Below are positions 1 to 8,246 of a DNA stretch of 19,063 nt, piece by piece (positions within the stretch are counted from its first letter, which is position 1; each line of letters begins with the position of its first letter). The notes beneath the pieces are model-generated. The model had not been told where the DNA came from, made no database searches, and was given only the letters and a program-made list of their open reading frames with translations. The stretch comes from CAUZSN01 sp963582345 (GTDB lineage Bacteria > Planctomycetota > Planctomycetia > Planctomycetales > Planctomycetaceae), in the NCBI GenBank assembly GCA_963582345.1, contig CAUZSN010000049.1, positions 1 through 19,063 of the forward strand, written 5' to 3'. The translations under genes and the position numbers were made by a program.

Positions 1-1279
1 TCCAGCCATTCGAATCGATTTTCAAGTTAGGATTGGCTTTGGGGTCCGAGCCGGTGGACGACGGAAATGCCAGCGTAACATATAAGGGAATTTCCAAGTC
101 GCTCCATTGATCAATCAGTTGTGAGAAATCCATTACGTCACGTGAAGCTGTACCATACGGATGGTAGCCAACACCGATTTCCAAGTTGACGCCCGACAGG
201 CCTACGCTACAGCGGACCAACGCATCGACGAACTGCGACGGCGATAGGCGATGTCGTCCGCTCGATTGGTAGTCGCCCCACGGCTGATCGACACGGATCA
301 ATAGTTGAGCTTCTTTATCAATTTGTCGGGCAACTTCGATTGTACGTGCAACGAGTGTCAATCGATTTTCTTCACTCAAGTTCAATGCTCCACCCGTGTT
401 GACTCGCGAACACACTTCCCAAATTCGAATCTTACCAACGTAACGTGAGATGGCCGTTTCCACAAAGTCACACAAAAAGCTCTGCAAGTTAAAAACATCA
501 CGTTCCCACTGCTGCAGCCATTCGGGTAGCCCATCCCGCGAAAAATTCAACAATGGACCACCCGTCACCAGCAAATGATTTTCTTCGCACCATTCGATCT
601 GGGAGTCGTTCAATTCCCAGTGATATTCTCCTTCGACTGGTTCGATGTGTCGCCATTGAACGGGCACCACAGCAGCATTGAAAGCGTCACACAGTCGATC
701 ATTCCACTCCGGTGCAGGCGCGGCATCAGCTAAATTACACCCCAAAGACGCTGGCAATTGTTGAGAGCGTCCATGCCGAATGGCTAACTGCTGTCCGGTG
801 TACGAACATGTCAGGATTTCGGCGGCTTCGCACGCTTTGGTGATCGCCTGATTGGCCATCTCGCTAGCAACTTCGGGTTTACCCTGCATCGAAGTGGCTT
901 TGGCCAACATTCGATAGGCGTCTTGATGAAGTTCGTGAAAGTCGCAGGAGATCTTCATCCCCTGGTTTTCCCAGTTCACAAGTTGATTACGAATCTGACA
1001 GATCTTTCCACGAGCTAGTTCAACGGCCAGTAAATAGGCCTCGTCTCGTTCGAGCAGTGTCGATGTACTAACAATCGGTCGACCAAAGCCGGGCACTGGC
1101 CAGGCCACATTCAATTTGCCGCTCTCGGAACTTTGGCGGCGGCAAGCAATCACGTTTCCGTCGATCTCAACTCGCGTGGGAAAGACACGATTGTCGAGAC
1201 CACTAATATAGGCCCGATGGGCTTCGGGCCAATTATCCAAAAGATTTTCAGGATGAATCACAAAGCGAATGACACCCAT
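1..1279 (-). CDS. GH10-like (beta/alpha)8 protein, catalytically degenerate, 3' partial
   Basis: The reading frame is open for 426 codons from ATG at 1279 to the left edge, so the C-terminus is missing. Residues 1-185 form an N-terminal region I do not recognise. From about residue 190 it follows the glycoside hydrolase family 10 (xylanase) pattern: W-R-x-I-E-P-x-E-G at 219-227, a GGPLLNF strand at 250-256 in place of GHTLVW, LPEWL at 261-265, and IWEVCSR at 286-292 in place of WDVVNE. The acid/base glutamate position is Arg292. The nucleophile strand, normally ITELD, reads YVTLAF at 400-405 with Leu403 at the glutamate position. The fold is therefore probably kept and xylanase chemistry lost, so a carbohydrate-binding or structural role is possible. 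No signal peptide is visible and no strong Shine-Dalgarno site precedes the start. It is divergent from the kinase unit. Confidence 0.75.
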   Translation of the reverse strand, partial: MGVIRFVIHPENLLDNWPEAHRAYISGLDNRVFPTRVEIDGNVIACRRQSSESGKLNVAWPVPGFGRPIVSTSTLLERDEAYLLAVELARGKICQIRNQLVNWENQGMKISCDFHELHQDAYRMLAKATSMQGKPEVASEMANQAITKACEAAEILTCSYTGQQLAIRHGRSQQLPASLGCNLADAAPAPEWNDRLCDAFNAAVVPVQWRHIEPVEGEYHWELNDSQIEWCEENHLLVTGGPLLNFSRDGLPEWLQQWERDVFNLQSFLCDFVETAISRYVGKIRIWEVCSRVNTGGALNLSEENRLTLVARTIEVARQIDKEAQLLIRVDQPWGDYQSSGRHRLSPSQFVDALVRCSVGLSGVNLEIGVGYHPYGTASRDVMDFSQLIDQWSDLEIPLYVTLAFPSSTGSDPKANPNLKIDSNGW

Positions 1280-1461
1280 TTGAGATCCCGCTCACATGTT
1301 GCAAACACAGAGCATCTTGCCGGCTGATTGCCCCACAATTACAACACGGTGTGTAAAACGACACCGAAGGAAAAAAGTCGCTTTGAAGCTCTTATGTCTT
1401 CAGTGTAGTTGCCCGCTATTCGTTGTTCAAGATGGACATCGTTGATACACTTCAACAATAG

Positions 1462-1483
1462 AGTTCACAGCAATCTGTGAACT
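1462..1483. repeat. Perfect 9-bp inverted repeat with 4-nt spacer
   Basis: The arms AGTTCACAG (1462-1470) and CTGTGAACT (1475-1483) are perfectly complementary and separated by CAAT. No T-run follows on either strand, so a rho-independent terminator is unlikely. A dyad in the middle of a divergent intergenic region fits a repressor or activator operator. It could also form an RNA hairpin in either leader. Confidence 0.6.
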
Positions 1484-1734
1484 AAATGTGATCAGCATCT
1501 GATTGTCGGCTGTCCCGGATCCATTAAGGCCGGCTCAGTACACTTTATAGAAATGGCTTCTTCAAAATGAACAATCAAGCACTCCTGCAGACTTCAATTG
1601 CCGACCGCGACGCGTATCAAAAACTAGTCGGCGCGAAATTGCAGGATTAATTTGCCGGGGCTGTATGAAGTCGCCAACGGAAATCTCGTCACGGCTAACT
1701 CGGTATTTGATTCAACGGCACATCGCCACATAAT

Positions 1735-1739
1735 GGAGG
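1735..1739 (+). promoter_or_regulatory. Shine-Dalgarno site that sets the kinase start
   Basis: GGAGG ends 6 nt before ATG 1746. An alternative in-frame GTG at 1740 directly abuts this site, which is too close for initiation. The ATG is therefore preferred. Confidence 0.7.
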
Positions 1740-1745
1740 GTGGAC

Positions 1746-3449
1746 ATGGGTACCTCCGAATCAAGACGACCGAATTCAGGTGTGAACGAAGCCAATCAAG
1801 CAGCGGCTTCAGAATCTGGAACTTGCGAAATGGACGAAACGTTCGTTCCTAGCAGCTCTCAAGACGACAAAAGTGTAGAACCTGCGAAAAAGGGCGTAGC
1901 ACGAACGGACTTGTCTTCCACAGGCTCCGAGAAACCTGTATCTGGAACGCCAGTCGGGCAGAAATCAGGGAAGAAGGCGGCCGTTCAGCCAAAGAAAACC
2001 ACACAACTAGGCGACTTTAAGCTTGTCAAAAAATTGGGTCAAGGTGGCATGGGTGAGGTATATCTGGCCACTCAGGTCAGCCTGGACCGCAAAGTCGCTT
2101 TAAAAGTTCTGGCGAAGGAACTAACGAAACAGAAGGATTTTGTCGAACGATTCACGCGAGAAGCCCGATCGATGGCCAAGATTGACCATCCCAATGTGGT
2201 CAAAGTCTTTGCCGCAGATTCGGACAAAGGTTTGCATTATGCCGCCATCGAATTTATTGACGGCAGAAGTATGCAAGACTGGATGGACGAGCGGAAAAAA
2301 CTAAGCGTTGGAGACGCGCTGCATATTGTCATATTGTGCGCCGAGGCATTGAAACATGCACACGAAATGACGTTGATTCATCGCGATGTTAAACCCGATA
2401 ACATTCTTGTGACACACAAAGGTGTGGTGAAACTAGCAGATTTCGGACTGGCCAAAGTTCTGGACGAGGATATGTCGATGACGCAAAGCGGCACCGGTTT
2501 GGGGACGCCCCTTTACATGCCCCCTGAACAGGCACGCAATGCAAAGAACGTCGATCATCGCACCGACATCTACTCTTTGGGCTGTACGCTGTATTACTTC
2601 TTGACTGGTCAGTTGCCATTTACCGGCAAGACCGTACTAGAACTGATCGTGGTCAAGGAAAACGGGAAATTCGACAACGTGAGGAAACTGAATTCGCAAG
2701 TTCCTGAGCGTTTGGATTTGATGGTCGATAAGATGATGGCCAAAGAGCCGTCGCACCGGTACGCAAGCTGTGCCGCTTTATTAAATGATCTGTACAGCTT
2801 GCAGACAGCCAATGACGTTTTGAGCTTTATCGACAGAGCCGAGAGTGTGCCCAGTTTGCGTACAGCCGTCCTATCCTCGCAAGCGACCACATCGTCGAAA
2901 ACCACGATTTCAAGAGTCAGGAAATCCAAATCTTCACCGAAACATTTGCAAAAGACAGTCCCGCGGACATCGGCCAAGGATGCAGCCACCGTGGCACAGA
3001 AAAAGTCCGCCGATTTTGGCGAAGAAACGTGGTTCGTCAAACACAAGGACGCCAAACGCAAGGTTGTCATCAGTAAGATGACCACGACTCAAATCCAAAA
3101 GGCTATTAAAGCGTCGTCGTTGAACGTGACCGCGAAAGCCAAACGATCGGTGTCTGAAGACTATCTGCCACTGTCTCAGTATTCACAATTCACATCGCTT
3201 ATGGAGGGGCGAATTGTGAAGGCAAAAGCCGATTCCCGGTCTGGCCGCATGCGGGACATGTATGCGACGTTCGACAAACAGGAAAAGCGCCGAAAGCGCC
3301 GCCAGTGGCTGCGAGGGAAAACCGAAGGGTTTTTCGGATTCATCTGCCTGGTCTTAGTCGTAGCCGCTATTTGCGGCAGCCTATACCTTGTTTTGAACCA
3401 TGGGTCGCTCGCACTCAATTGGCTTTCCGATATCTTCAAAAGTGAATGA
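1746..3449 (+). CDS. Membrane-anchored Hanks-type Ser/Thr protein kinase
   Basis: This 567-aa protein has a low-complexity N-terminus (about 1-85) and a kinase domain (about 90-355). All key motifs are intact: glycine loop GQGGMGEV 98-105, ATP lysine K120 in ALKVL, helix-C E139, catalytic loop HRDVKPDN 212-219, DFG 232-234, PPE (APE equivalent) 259-261, and subdomain IX D274 in DHRTDIYSLG. It should be active, phosphorylating proteins from the cytoplasmic side. After a basic Ser/Thr-rich linker, a segment beginning ETWFVKHKD and ending YSQFTSL resembles the GYF_2-like adaptor modules seen in planctomycete proteins; this is a tentative match. A single membrane helix lies at about 529-550, followed by a 17-residue tail. 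There are no PASTA or TPR repeats. The TGA overlaps the next gene's start (ATGA), so the two are probably translationally coupled. Confidence 0.93.
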   Translation: MGTSESRRPNSGVNEANQAAASESGTCEMDETFVPSSSQDDKSVEPAKKGVARTDLSSTGSEKPVSGTPVGQKSGKKAAVQPKKTTQLGDFKLVKKLGQGGMGEVYLATQVSLDRKVALKVLAKELTKQKDFVERFTREARSMAKIDHPNVVKVFAADSDKGLHYAAIEFIDGRSMQDWMDERKKLSVGDALHIVILCAEALKHAHEMTLIHRDVKPDNILVTHKGVVKLADFGLAKVLDEDMSMTQSGTGLGTPLYMPPEQARNAKNVDHRTDIYSLGCTLYYFLTGQLPFTGKTVLELIVVKENGKFDNVRKLNSQVPERLDLMVDKMMAKEPSHRYASCAALLNDLYSLQTANDVLSFIDRAESVPSLRTAVLSSQATTSSKTTISRVRKSKSSPKHLQKTVPRTSAKDAATVAQKKSADFGEETWFVKHKDAKRKVVISKMTTTQIQKAIKASSLNVTAKAKRSVSEDYLPLSQYSQFTSLMEGRIVKAKADSRSGRMRDMYATFDKQEKRRKRRQWLRGKTEGFFGFICLVLVVAAICGSLYLVLNHGSLALNWLSDIFKSE

Positions 3450-5785
3450 TGCGGATTCCACACGACTTCTATACCAGAGCTGTTCTTGGCGTCAGTCTGT
3501 CAATCGGTTGGTTCACGGCAAGTGACACGTGCTCTTTCGCGGGTGAAGTGTTGCTAAAGAACGGCACAGTGATCCAAGGCAAACCCGTGCCGCTTCAATC
3601 ATTGAAGCTTTCCGCAAAACGCGGTGCGAATGAAATCGTGAACTACCCGATTCTTCTCGTCCAGACCGAACTTCAGCGTTACTTCTTGCCGGCTCGTCAA
3701 GTATCGGAAATCAACAGGGACGCCGACCTGGCCTACTTTCAGACGTTTCAACTGCAACAACGAAAGACTGCCCGCAAACTGATGCTGCGATCGGTAGGAA
3801 CGTATATCGAGAGGACACCGTTCGACGAGTTCGGACGACGTCGGATCAAGGTGGCAGGACCAAAGAATCCGATCCACATTTTTCAGGGAGTGACCGAAAT
3901 TCATCCAAAGTACTTGACAGTGATTGGCCTGAATTATGTCTGGAGACATGGTCTGGCACCAACATCGATTGCCCCGAACACACTCGACGTCATGATCCGC
4001 AAAGCAACCGACCAAACAAAACCGGATGATCGTCTAGCCATCGCCCGTTTTTACTTGCAGGCTGGTTTGTATCAACAATCGCTGCAGGAACTGGATTCGA
4101 TCGTGAAGGATTTCCCCGACCTGTCAGAACGTGCTGAGGAATTCGCTCTTCGGTCCCGGCAACTTCTAGCGAAACGGTTATTTAGTGAATTGCGCCATCG
4201 TCGCGCGGCCGGACAGCATCGCTTAGCCTACGTAGCTGCCAAACAATTTCCTCTGGAAAAAATAAGTGTTACGGTGCTACGCGACGTACGGAGGTTCATT
4301 GCCGAATACGACGAATCGCAGGTTCGAGGAAAGACAGTACTCGCGATGCTTGGCAAATTGCAGGAAGCGCTAACAGATTCGAAGCAGATGGCTGCCGTTG
4401 CTCCATTGCGGGCCGAGATCAACGAACAACTAAACGTCGAATCATTGAATCGCCTGGACGCATTCCTGAAGTTCCACGACGACGAATCGTTGTCGCCCGC
4501 GGAGAAACTAGCAGTCGCCTATTCCGGATGGGTCGTGGGAAGTGCCAATGCGATCACCAATCTGGATGCCGCTCGCCGACTTTGGAAGGCCCGTTCATTG
4601 ATTATGGACTACCTGCAGGAAACGGACACTACTAATCTGAGACGACATCTGGCCCGCCTGCAAAATGTTGAAGGTGTCAGCGTGAGAACGATTGCGCACA
4701 TGATACCTCGACTACCGCCACTTATCGAAACACCTGGTATCCAAAACAACATAGGCCGAGTAATGCCCATCCAAGTCGCTCAGCCCGATAATAGATTACC
4801 CGTCGCATATTCGGTCCTATTGCCGCTTGAATATGATTTACATCACAGTTATCCGATGATCGTGGCACTACGCGACGCCGGGCACACGGCCGAATACGAG
4901 TTAACTTGGTGGGGGGGCACTCAATCGCAACCAGGTCAATCTCAGCGACATGGCTATATCGTCATTGCTCCAGAGTACGCGACTGAAAATCAACGAGATT
5001 ACGATTATAGCGCCGCGGCCCACTATGTGATTTTACAATCGATTCGGGACGCCCGTAAACGTTTCAACGTCAATTCGGACCGTCTATACCTAGCTGGACA
5101 TGGCATGGGAGGCGATGCTGCGTTCGATTTGGGAATGTCGCACCCGGACGTGTTTGCCGGTGTCATTCCCATTACGGGAGTCAGTGCCAAGTACTGCAAA
5201 CATTACTGGCCCAATGCCAAAGGTCTAGCGTGGTACGTGATCGGTGGTGAATTGGACCGCAACACATTCGAACGGAATGCCCGCGATTTGAATCAGATGC
5301 TCCGCCGTGGATATGACCTGATCTATACCGAATTCATTGGCCGCGGACACGAAAGGTATTATGGCGAAGTCCATAAGCTGTTCGATTGGATGCAGCTGCA
5401 CACTCGAACCAAGTATCCCGATGAAGTGGAAGCGCGAATTCTGCGACCTGTCGACAATCGGTTTTTCTGGCTCAAATTTGACGGTCTGCCGCGCAACGCC
5501 ACTTTATCGATTGCTGATGACGACCTGCACTTGCCGGTCAATCCTGTCAAGTTAACAGCGCGGGTCACCGTTGGAAATACAATTCACGTCAGGTCCGGGG
5601 CCAAATCGAACACAATTTGGTTATCACCAAAATTTGTCGACTTTGACCGACGAGTAAAAATTCAGATCAATGGTCAGCGCAAATTCAACGATTTTCTCAG
5701 GCCTGACTTCGCGGCTATGCTGGCCGACTTACGCAGCCGAGGCGATCGGCAGAAATTGTATTCGGTAAAATTGACGTTTGACTAA
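3446..5785 (+). CDS. Exported alpha/beta-hydrolase-like protein lacking the nucleophile serine
   Basis: This 779-aa protein begins with a signal peptide (about 1-32, probable cleavage near FAGE). A short beta-rich segment starting LLKNGTVIQG follows. A helical TPR-like region lies at about 190-420. An esterase/prolyl-oligopeptidase-like domain spans about 440-650. The nucleophile elbow, usually GHSMGG in these esterase-like proteins, is GHGMGG at 551-556, so Gly553 replaces serine. The likely acid (D604 in GGELD) and histidine (H635 in GRGHE) remain. C-terminal about 660-779 looks like a beta-domain. The protein probably acts in the periplasm or cell envelope. It may bind rather than hydrolyse, or use an unusual mechanism. 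The ATG at 3446 overlaps the kinase stop by 4 nt, and a second ATG follows at 3449. Coupling suggests a shared function with the kinase. Confidence 0.82.
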   Translation: MMRIPHDFYTRAVLGVSLSIGWFTASDTCSFAGEVLLKNGTVIQGKPVPLQSLKLSAKRGANEIVNYPILLVQTELQRYFLPARQVSEINRDADLAYFQTFQLQQRKTARKLMLRSVGTYIERTPFDEFGRRRIKVAGPKNPIHIFQGVTEIHPKYLTVIGLNYVWRHGLAPTSIAPNTLDVMIRKATDQTKPDDRLAIARFYLQAGLYQQSLQELDSIVKDFPDLSERAEEFALRSRQLLAKRLFSELRHRRAAGQHRLAYVAAKQFPLEKISVTVLRDVRRFIAEYDESQVRGKTVLAMLGKLQEALTDSKQMAAVAPLRAEINEQLNVESLNRLDAFLKFHDDESLSPAEKLAVAYSGWVVGSANAITNLDAARRLWKARSLIMDYLQETDTTNLRRHLARLQNVEGVSVRTIAHMIPRLPPLIETPGIQNNIGRVMPIQVAQPDNRLPVAYSVLLPLEYDLHHSYPMIVALRDAGHTAEYELTWWGGTQSQPGQSQRHGYIVIAPEYATENQRDYDYSAAAHYVILQSIRDARKRFNVNSDRLYLAGHGMGGDAAFDLGMSHPDVFAGVIPITGVSAKYCKHYWPNAKGLAWYVIGGELDRNTFERNARDLNQMLRRGYDLIYTEFIGRGHERYYGEVHKLFDWMQLHTRTKYPDEVEARILRPVDNRFFWLKFDGLPRNATLSIADDDLHLPVNPVKLTARVTVGNTIHVRSGAKSNTIWLSPKFVDFDRRVKIQINGQRKFNDFLRPDFAAMLADLRSRGDRQKLYSVKLTFD

Positions 5786-6114
5786 TGTCACCATGAAATT
5801 CGCATGCGCAACCACACAGTTCGGCAGCAGAGAATGGATAATCCAACACATCAATACTGAAATTGGGACTCTGAAAGTCAAGGCAGACGTACGAAGCGCA
5901 GCTCTAAAAAAAATGCACAATGACTTGCGGTACCGACTTGAAATCTGCATATGCACGAGTGAACTGTACCAGGACATGGAAATCGAATTGATCAAGCCCC
6001 CTTGTTGCAAAAAACACGCACAGAATATTTCGATCGGGATTGACACACTTGTGTTTGCTGAGTACAAGCCGTGCACGCTTTGAATCTGCCCTAATAGTAC
6101 GTAGATTCATTTGT

Positions 6115-6138
6115 AGTATCCCAACTTGTTGGGATACT
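6115..6138 (+). terminator. 11-bp perfect hairpin, probable terminator
   Basis: The arms AGTATCCCAAC (6115-6125) and GTTGGGATACT (6128-6138) are perfectly complementary with only TT between them, so the real loop is CTTG on a 10-bp stem. The downstream sequence TGTTTGTTG is T-rich but not an uninterrupted run. It could end transcription from the kinase/hydrolase unit. It could also be part of a leader structure with the hairpin just downstream. Confidence 0.5.
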
Positions 6139-6148
6139 TGTTTGTTGT

Positions 6149-6164
6149 GCTCCATTGGTGGAGC
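6149..6164 (+). repeat. Second leader hairpin, 6-bp stem with TTGG loop
   Basis: GCTCCA (6149-6154) pairs perfectly with TGGAGC (6159-6164) around TTGG. It starts 10 nt after the preceding hairpin and 118 nt before the lipoprotein start, so the two could form tandem stem-loops in one RNA. Confidence 0.4.
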
Positions 6165-6281
6165 GATGCGAACAAAACTGCGCAGCAAAGCGATTTCAAG
6201 CCTCAATTTCCCGTTCTCTTCCCCCACCAAGACAACTCCAACAGTGACTTTCGGCACACTGTTCAACTCGGGAACAGCATT

Positions 6282-7625
6282 ATGCGCAAACAGTGGCTTT
6301 TCATAGCAGCTCTGGTTGTGACCGGCTGTGGTGAGTCTAATCAAACTGAAACGGACAAACCTAAGCCGCCAAATGTAAGAGTCAACTCGAAATCAGACAG
6401 ACCCAAATCCGAAAAATCCAGTCAAAAAAACAAGTCAAAGCTCATTATCGCCACAAAGACGATGATGGATCGCGCAAAGACGCACATCCAGTTGCGAGAG
6501 TTCGGAAAAGCCCTTCAAGTTTTGAATCAAGTGATTCAGATCGACCCGAGTGCGACTGAGGCATATATGCGTCGCGCCGGCCTTCATGCGGACATGGGCC
6601 AGAATACCCATGCATTCTCCGATTTTAATGCAGCCGTCAAGCTTCAACCGAAAAATGTTTCCGTGCGAAATATGCGAGGCTTCTTCTTGTTGACCCGACG
6701 TGTTTACGATCAGGCAATCAGCGATTTCACGAAAGCAATCCGCATGGATCCAAAATTCGTGCAAGCCTACAATAATCGTGGTCTGAGCTATCTTGCCCAA
6801 GGAAAATTCGTGAACGCCATCGGCGATTTCGCAACGGCCGTCGGGTTGAATCCGGAATACGTCGACGCTTATAACAATCGTGGAATGGCTCATTTTCGTG
6901 CCAAAAATAATGACAAGGCAGTCGCCGACTTTGACGTGGCCCTCCGAATCAACCCAGACTACATCAACGCGTACCACAACCGAGGTATGTTGTATTTCGA
7001 GAATGGCCAATTTCAGAAGGCCGTGATCGACTTCACGGAAGCGATTGCCCGCGATCGCCACAACCCCAAGTATTTCAACCTCCGCTGTGCAGCATACGGG
7101 AAACTAAACAAGAATAATGAAGCTCAAGCCGATGCCAGTAAGGTCGAATGGCTGCAAAAATTGCGAAACTTGAATACTGTAGTCGCTCAAGCCCCAAAGC
7201 AGCCGACCGGCTACATCAAACGTGCGGAACACCTGATCGACGGAGGAGAGTCAAAGGTTGCACTGGTTAATTATGAGACGGCTATCCAGCTAGATCCCAT
7301 TTTTGGGAAATCCTACTCCAGCCGGGCCTCGTATTGGTTCCGCCATGGCGAATATGACAGAGCAATCGCTGACTGCGACACAGCCATCCAAGTTAATCCG
7401 CACCACGATGCGTACTCAATTCGCGGCGATGCTTACTTAAAAAAAGGCAATTACGACCAGGCCATCGCGGACTTTACGAAAGCAAAACGGTTTGACGTCA
7501 CAGTCGCCAAAGCCTACTTCTTGCGTTCGCAGACGCGTAAATCCAAAGGCAACGACACCGGTGCAGCCACAGACCTGAAACGCGCTATTGCCCTTGATCC
7601 AAGCTTAAAGCAAATGGATCGGTAG
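6282..7625 (+). CDS. TPR-repeat lipoprotein
   Basis: This 447-aa protein has a lipoprotein signal peptide: MRK start, hydrophobic core, lipobox VVTGC with lipidated Cys16. The frame is open further upstream to ATG 6126, but that extension runs through two hairpins and would bury the signal peptide, so ATG 6282 is chosen. A Lys/Ser/Pro-rich linker (about 20-60) leads to about 11 tandem 34-residue TPR units. Typical boundaries read AYNNRG, AYHNRG, SYSSRA and AYSIRG, with DPxxxxAY turns. TPR arrays serve as protein-protein scaffolds; here the array would face the periplasm from a membrane anchor. No enzymatic domain is present and the partner is unknown. The gene appears monocistronic and its 3' end is 22 nt from a convergent small lipoprotein gene. 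Confidence 0.88.
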   Translation: MRKQWLFIAALVVTGCGESNQTETDKPKPPNVRVNSKSDRPKSEKSSQKNKSKLIIATKTMMDRAKTHIQLREFGKALQVLNQVIQIDPSATEAYMRRAGLHADMGQNTHAFSDFNAAVKLQPKNVSVRNMRGFFLLTRRVYDQAISDFTKAIRMDPKFVQAYNNRGLSYLAQGKFVNAIGDFATAVGLNPEYVDAYNNRGMAHFRAKNNDKAVADFDVALRINPDYINAYHNRGMLYFENGQFQKAVIDFTEAIARDRHNPKYFNLRCAAYGKLNKNNEAQADASKVEWLQKLRNLNTVVAQAPKQPTGYIKRAEHLIDGGESKVALVNYETAIQLDPIFGKSYSSRASYWFRHGEYDRAIADCDTAIQVNPHHDAYSIRGDAYLKKGNYDQAIADFTKAKRFDVTVAKAYFLRSQTRKSKGNDTGAATDLKRAIALDPSLKQMDR

Positions 7626-7647
7626 GATGTAGTGCGCTACCTTAGTC

Positions 7648-7992
7648 TTAAAAGCGAGCGCCGTGCTCTAGACCGGCGTCCTGGTATTTCTGTCGCCATT
7701 TTTCGTGGAACGCCTTCTTCTCATCTACCGATACCTTTTTGTCTCGCTCCATTGCGTCCACCGCGATTCGCATCTGCCTCACTGCTTTCTTATACTTCGG
7801 TGTCAGCTCCTTAGCCTTCGCTATATTTTCTGGATCTTTTGCATCCTCGTTTAGGCTCGAGATTTCCACCGCTAATTCAAAAGCTGTTTCACAAGCTTCG
7901 TCGACGCCTTCAGGAAGATCGCTTCCACAACCAGCAATTGAAGTTATGCAGGCAGCGAAAAGGATAATTGTTACATCTTTTGAAAATCTCAT
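7648..7992 (-). CDS. Small lipoprotein of unknown function
   Basis: This 114-aa protein has a lipoprotein signal with lipobox SIAGC (Cys22) after a short basic N-terminus. The mature part is about 92 residues, highly charged and predicted helical. It contains many Lys, Glu and Asp residues and sequences such as KELTPKYKKAVRQM and KKAFHEKWRQKYQDAG. I recognise no family. The frame extends upstream to a GTG at 8064, but a strong AAAGGAG (8000-8006) sits 7 nt before ATG 7992 and the signal peptide starts there. The gene is convergent with the TPR lipoprotein gene, with 22 nt between stops and no clear shared terminator. Confidence 0.85.
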   Translation of the reverse strand: MRFSKDVTIILFAACITSIAGCGSDLPEGVDEACETAFELAVEISSLNEDAKDPENIAKAKELTPKYKKAVRQMRIAVDAMERDKKVSVDEKKAFHEKWRQKYQDAGLEHGARF

Positions 7993-7999
7993 GTTATTT

Positions 8000-8006
8000 C
8001 TCCTTT
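8000..8006 (-). promoter_or_regulatory. Strong Shine-Dalgarno site of the small lipoprotein
   Basis: On the minus strand AAAGGAG lies 7 nt before the ATG at 7992. It is the best ribosome binding site in the window and decides the start codon. Confidence 0.8.
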
Positions 8007-8246
8007 GAAAATTTCCAGGGCGCAATGACACAATTGCAGTTCGCGAGCAAAAGGAGAGCCTCACGTTATTAAAATTAAAGTCTACTCAGGTCTCTCGCTC
8101 CGCGCTCTTCTAGAGCACTCCCCTGACAGAAAATGGTTGAGGTCTTGCTCCGTTAATTGATATAAAAGGCGACTGTACTAAAAAAATCTTAATCCACCAG
8201 TCCACCCGGTGCAATAGTTGTGACAGACAACACCGAGGCCATCTAG

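Larger units (their letters stand above)
1280..1745. other. Divergent intergenic region with regulatory potential
   Basis: This region lies between the GH10-like gene and the kinase gene and must contain both promoters, but I cannot assign -35/-10 boxes with confidence. It holds a perfect inverted repeat at 1462-1483, listed separately. A 27-codon ORF starts at ATG 1567 and ends at TAA 1648-1650. A second open stretch in another frame (about 1652-1740) follows directly. The two together could be the relic of one small gene with a frameshift. Neither has a ribosome binding site, so I do not call them as genes. Confidence 0.5.
5786..6281. other. Non-coding or weakly coding region upstream of the TPR lipoprotein gene
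   Basis: This stretch of nearly 500 bp has no convincing gene. A 96-codon plus-strand frame (ATG 5793 to 6083) and a 146-codon minus-strand frame (6344 to 5904) overlap each other. Neither has a ribosome binding site, a recognisable domain or a signal peptide. Two hairpins lie at its downstream end (6115-6138 and 6149-6164). It may be an untranslated leader, a terminator zone for the kinase/hydrolase unit, or a decayed gene. Confidence 0.4.

Noticed and set aside
2609..3085. 158-codon minus-strand ORF opposite the kinase
   Set aside because: It is antisense to conserved kinase motifs and their linker, with no recognisable family or ribosome binding site.
5793..6083. 96-codon plus-strand ORF after the hydrolase gene
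   Set aside because: No ribosome binding site, domain or signal peptide; it competes with an equally long minus-strand frame. Kept only as an uncertain region.
6126..6281. Upstream extension of the TPR lipoprotein to ATG 6126
   Set aside because: The extension passes through two hairpins and would place the lipoprotein signal peptide 52 residues inside the protein.
6435..7061. 208-codon minus-strand ORF opposite the TPR gene
   Set aside because: Repeats of the TPR array mirror through it, it has no signal or domain, and the plus-strand TPR reading is unmistakable. It is a shadow frame.
7993..8064. N-terminal extension of the small lipoprotein to GTG 8064
   Set aside because: The strong AAAGGAG and the lipoprotein signal both point to ATG 7992.
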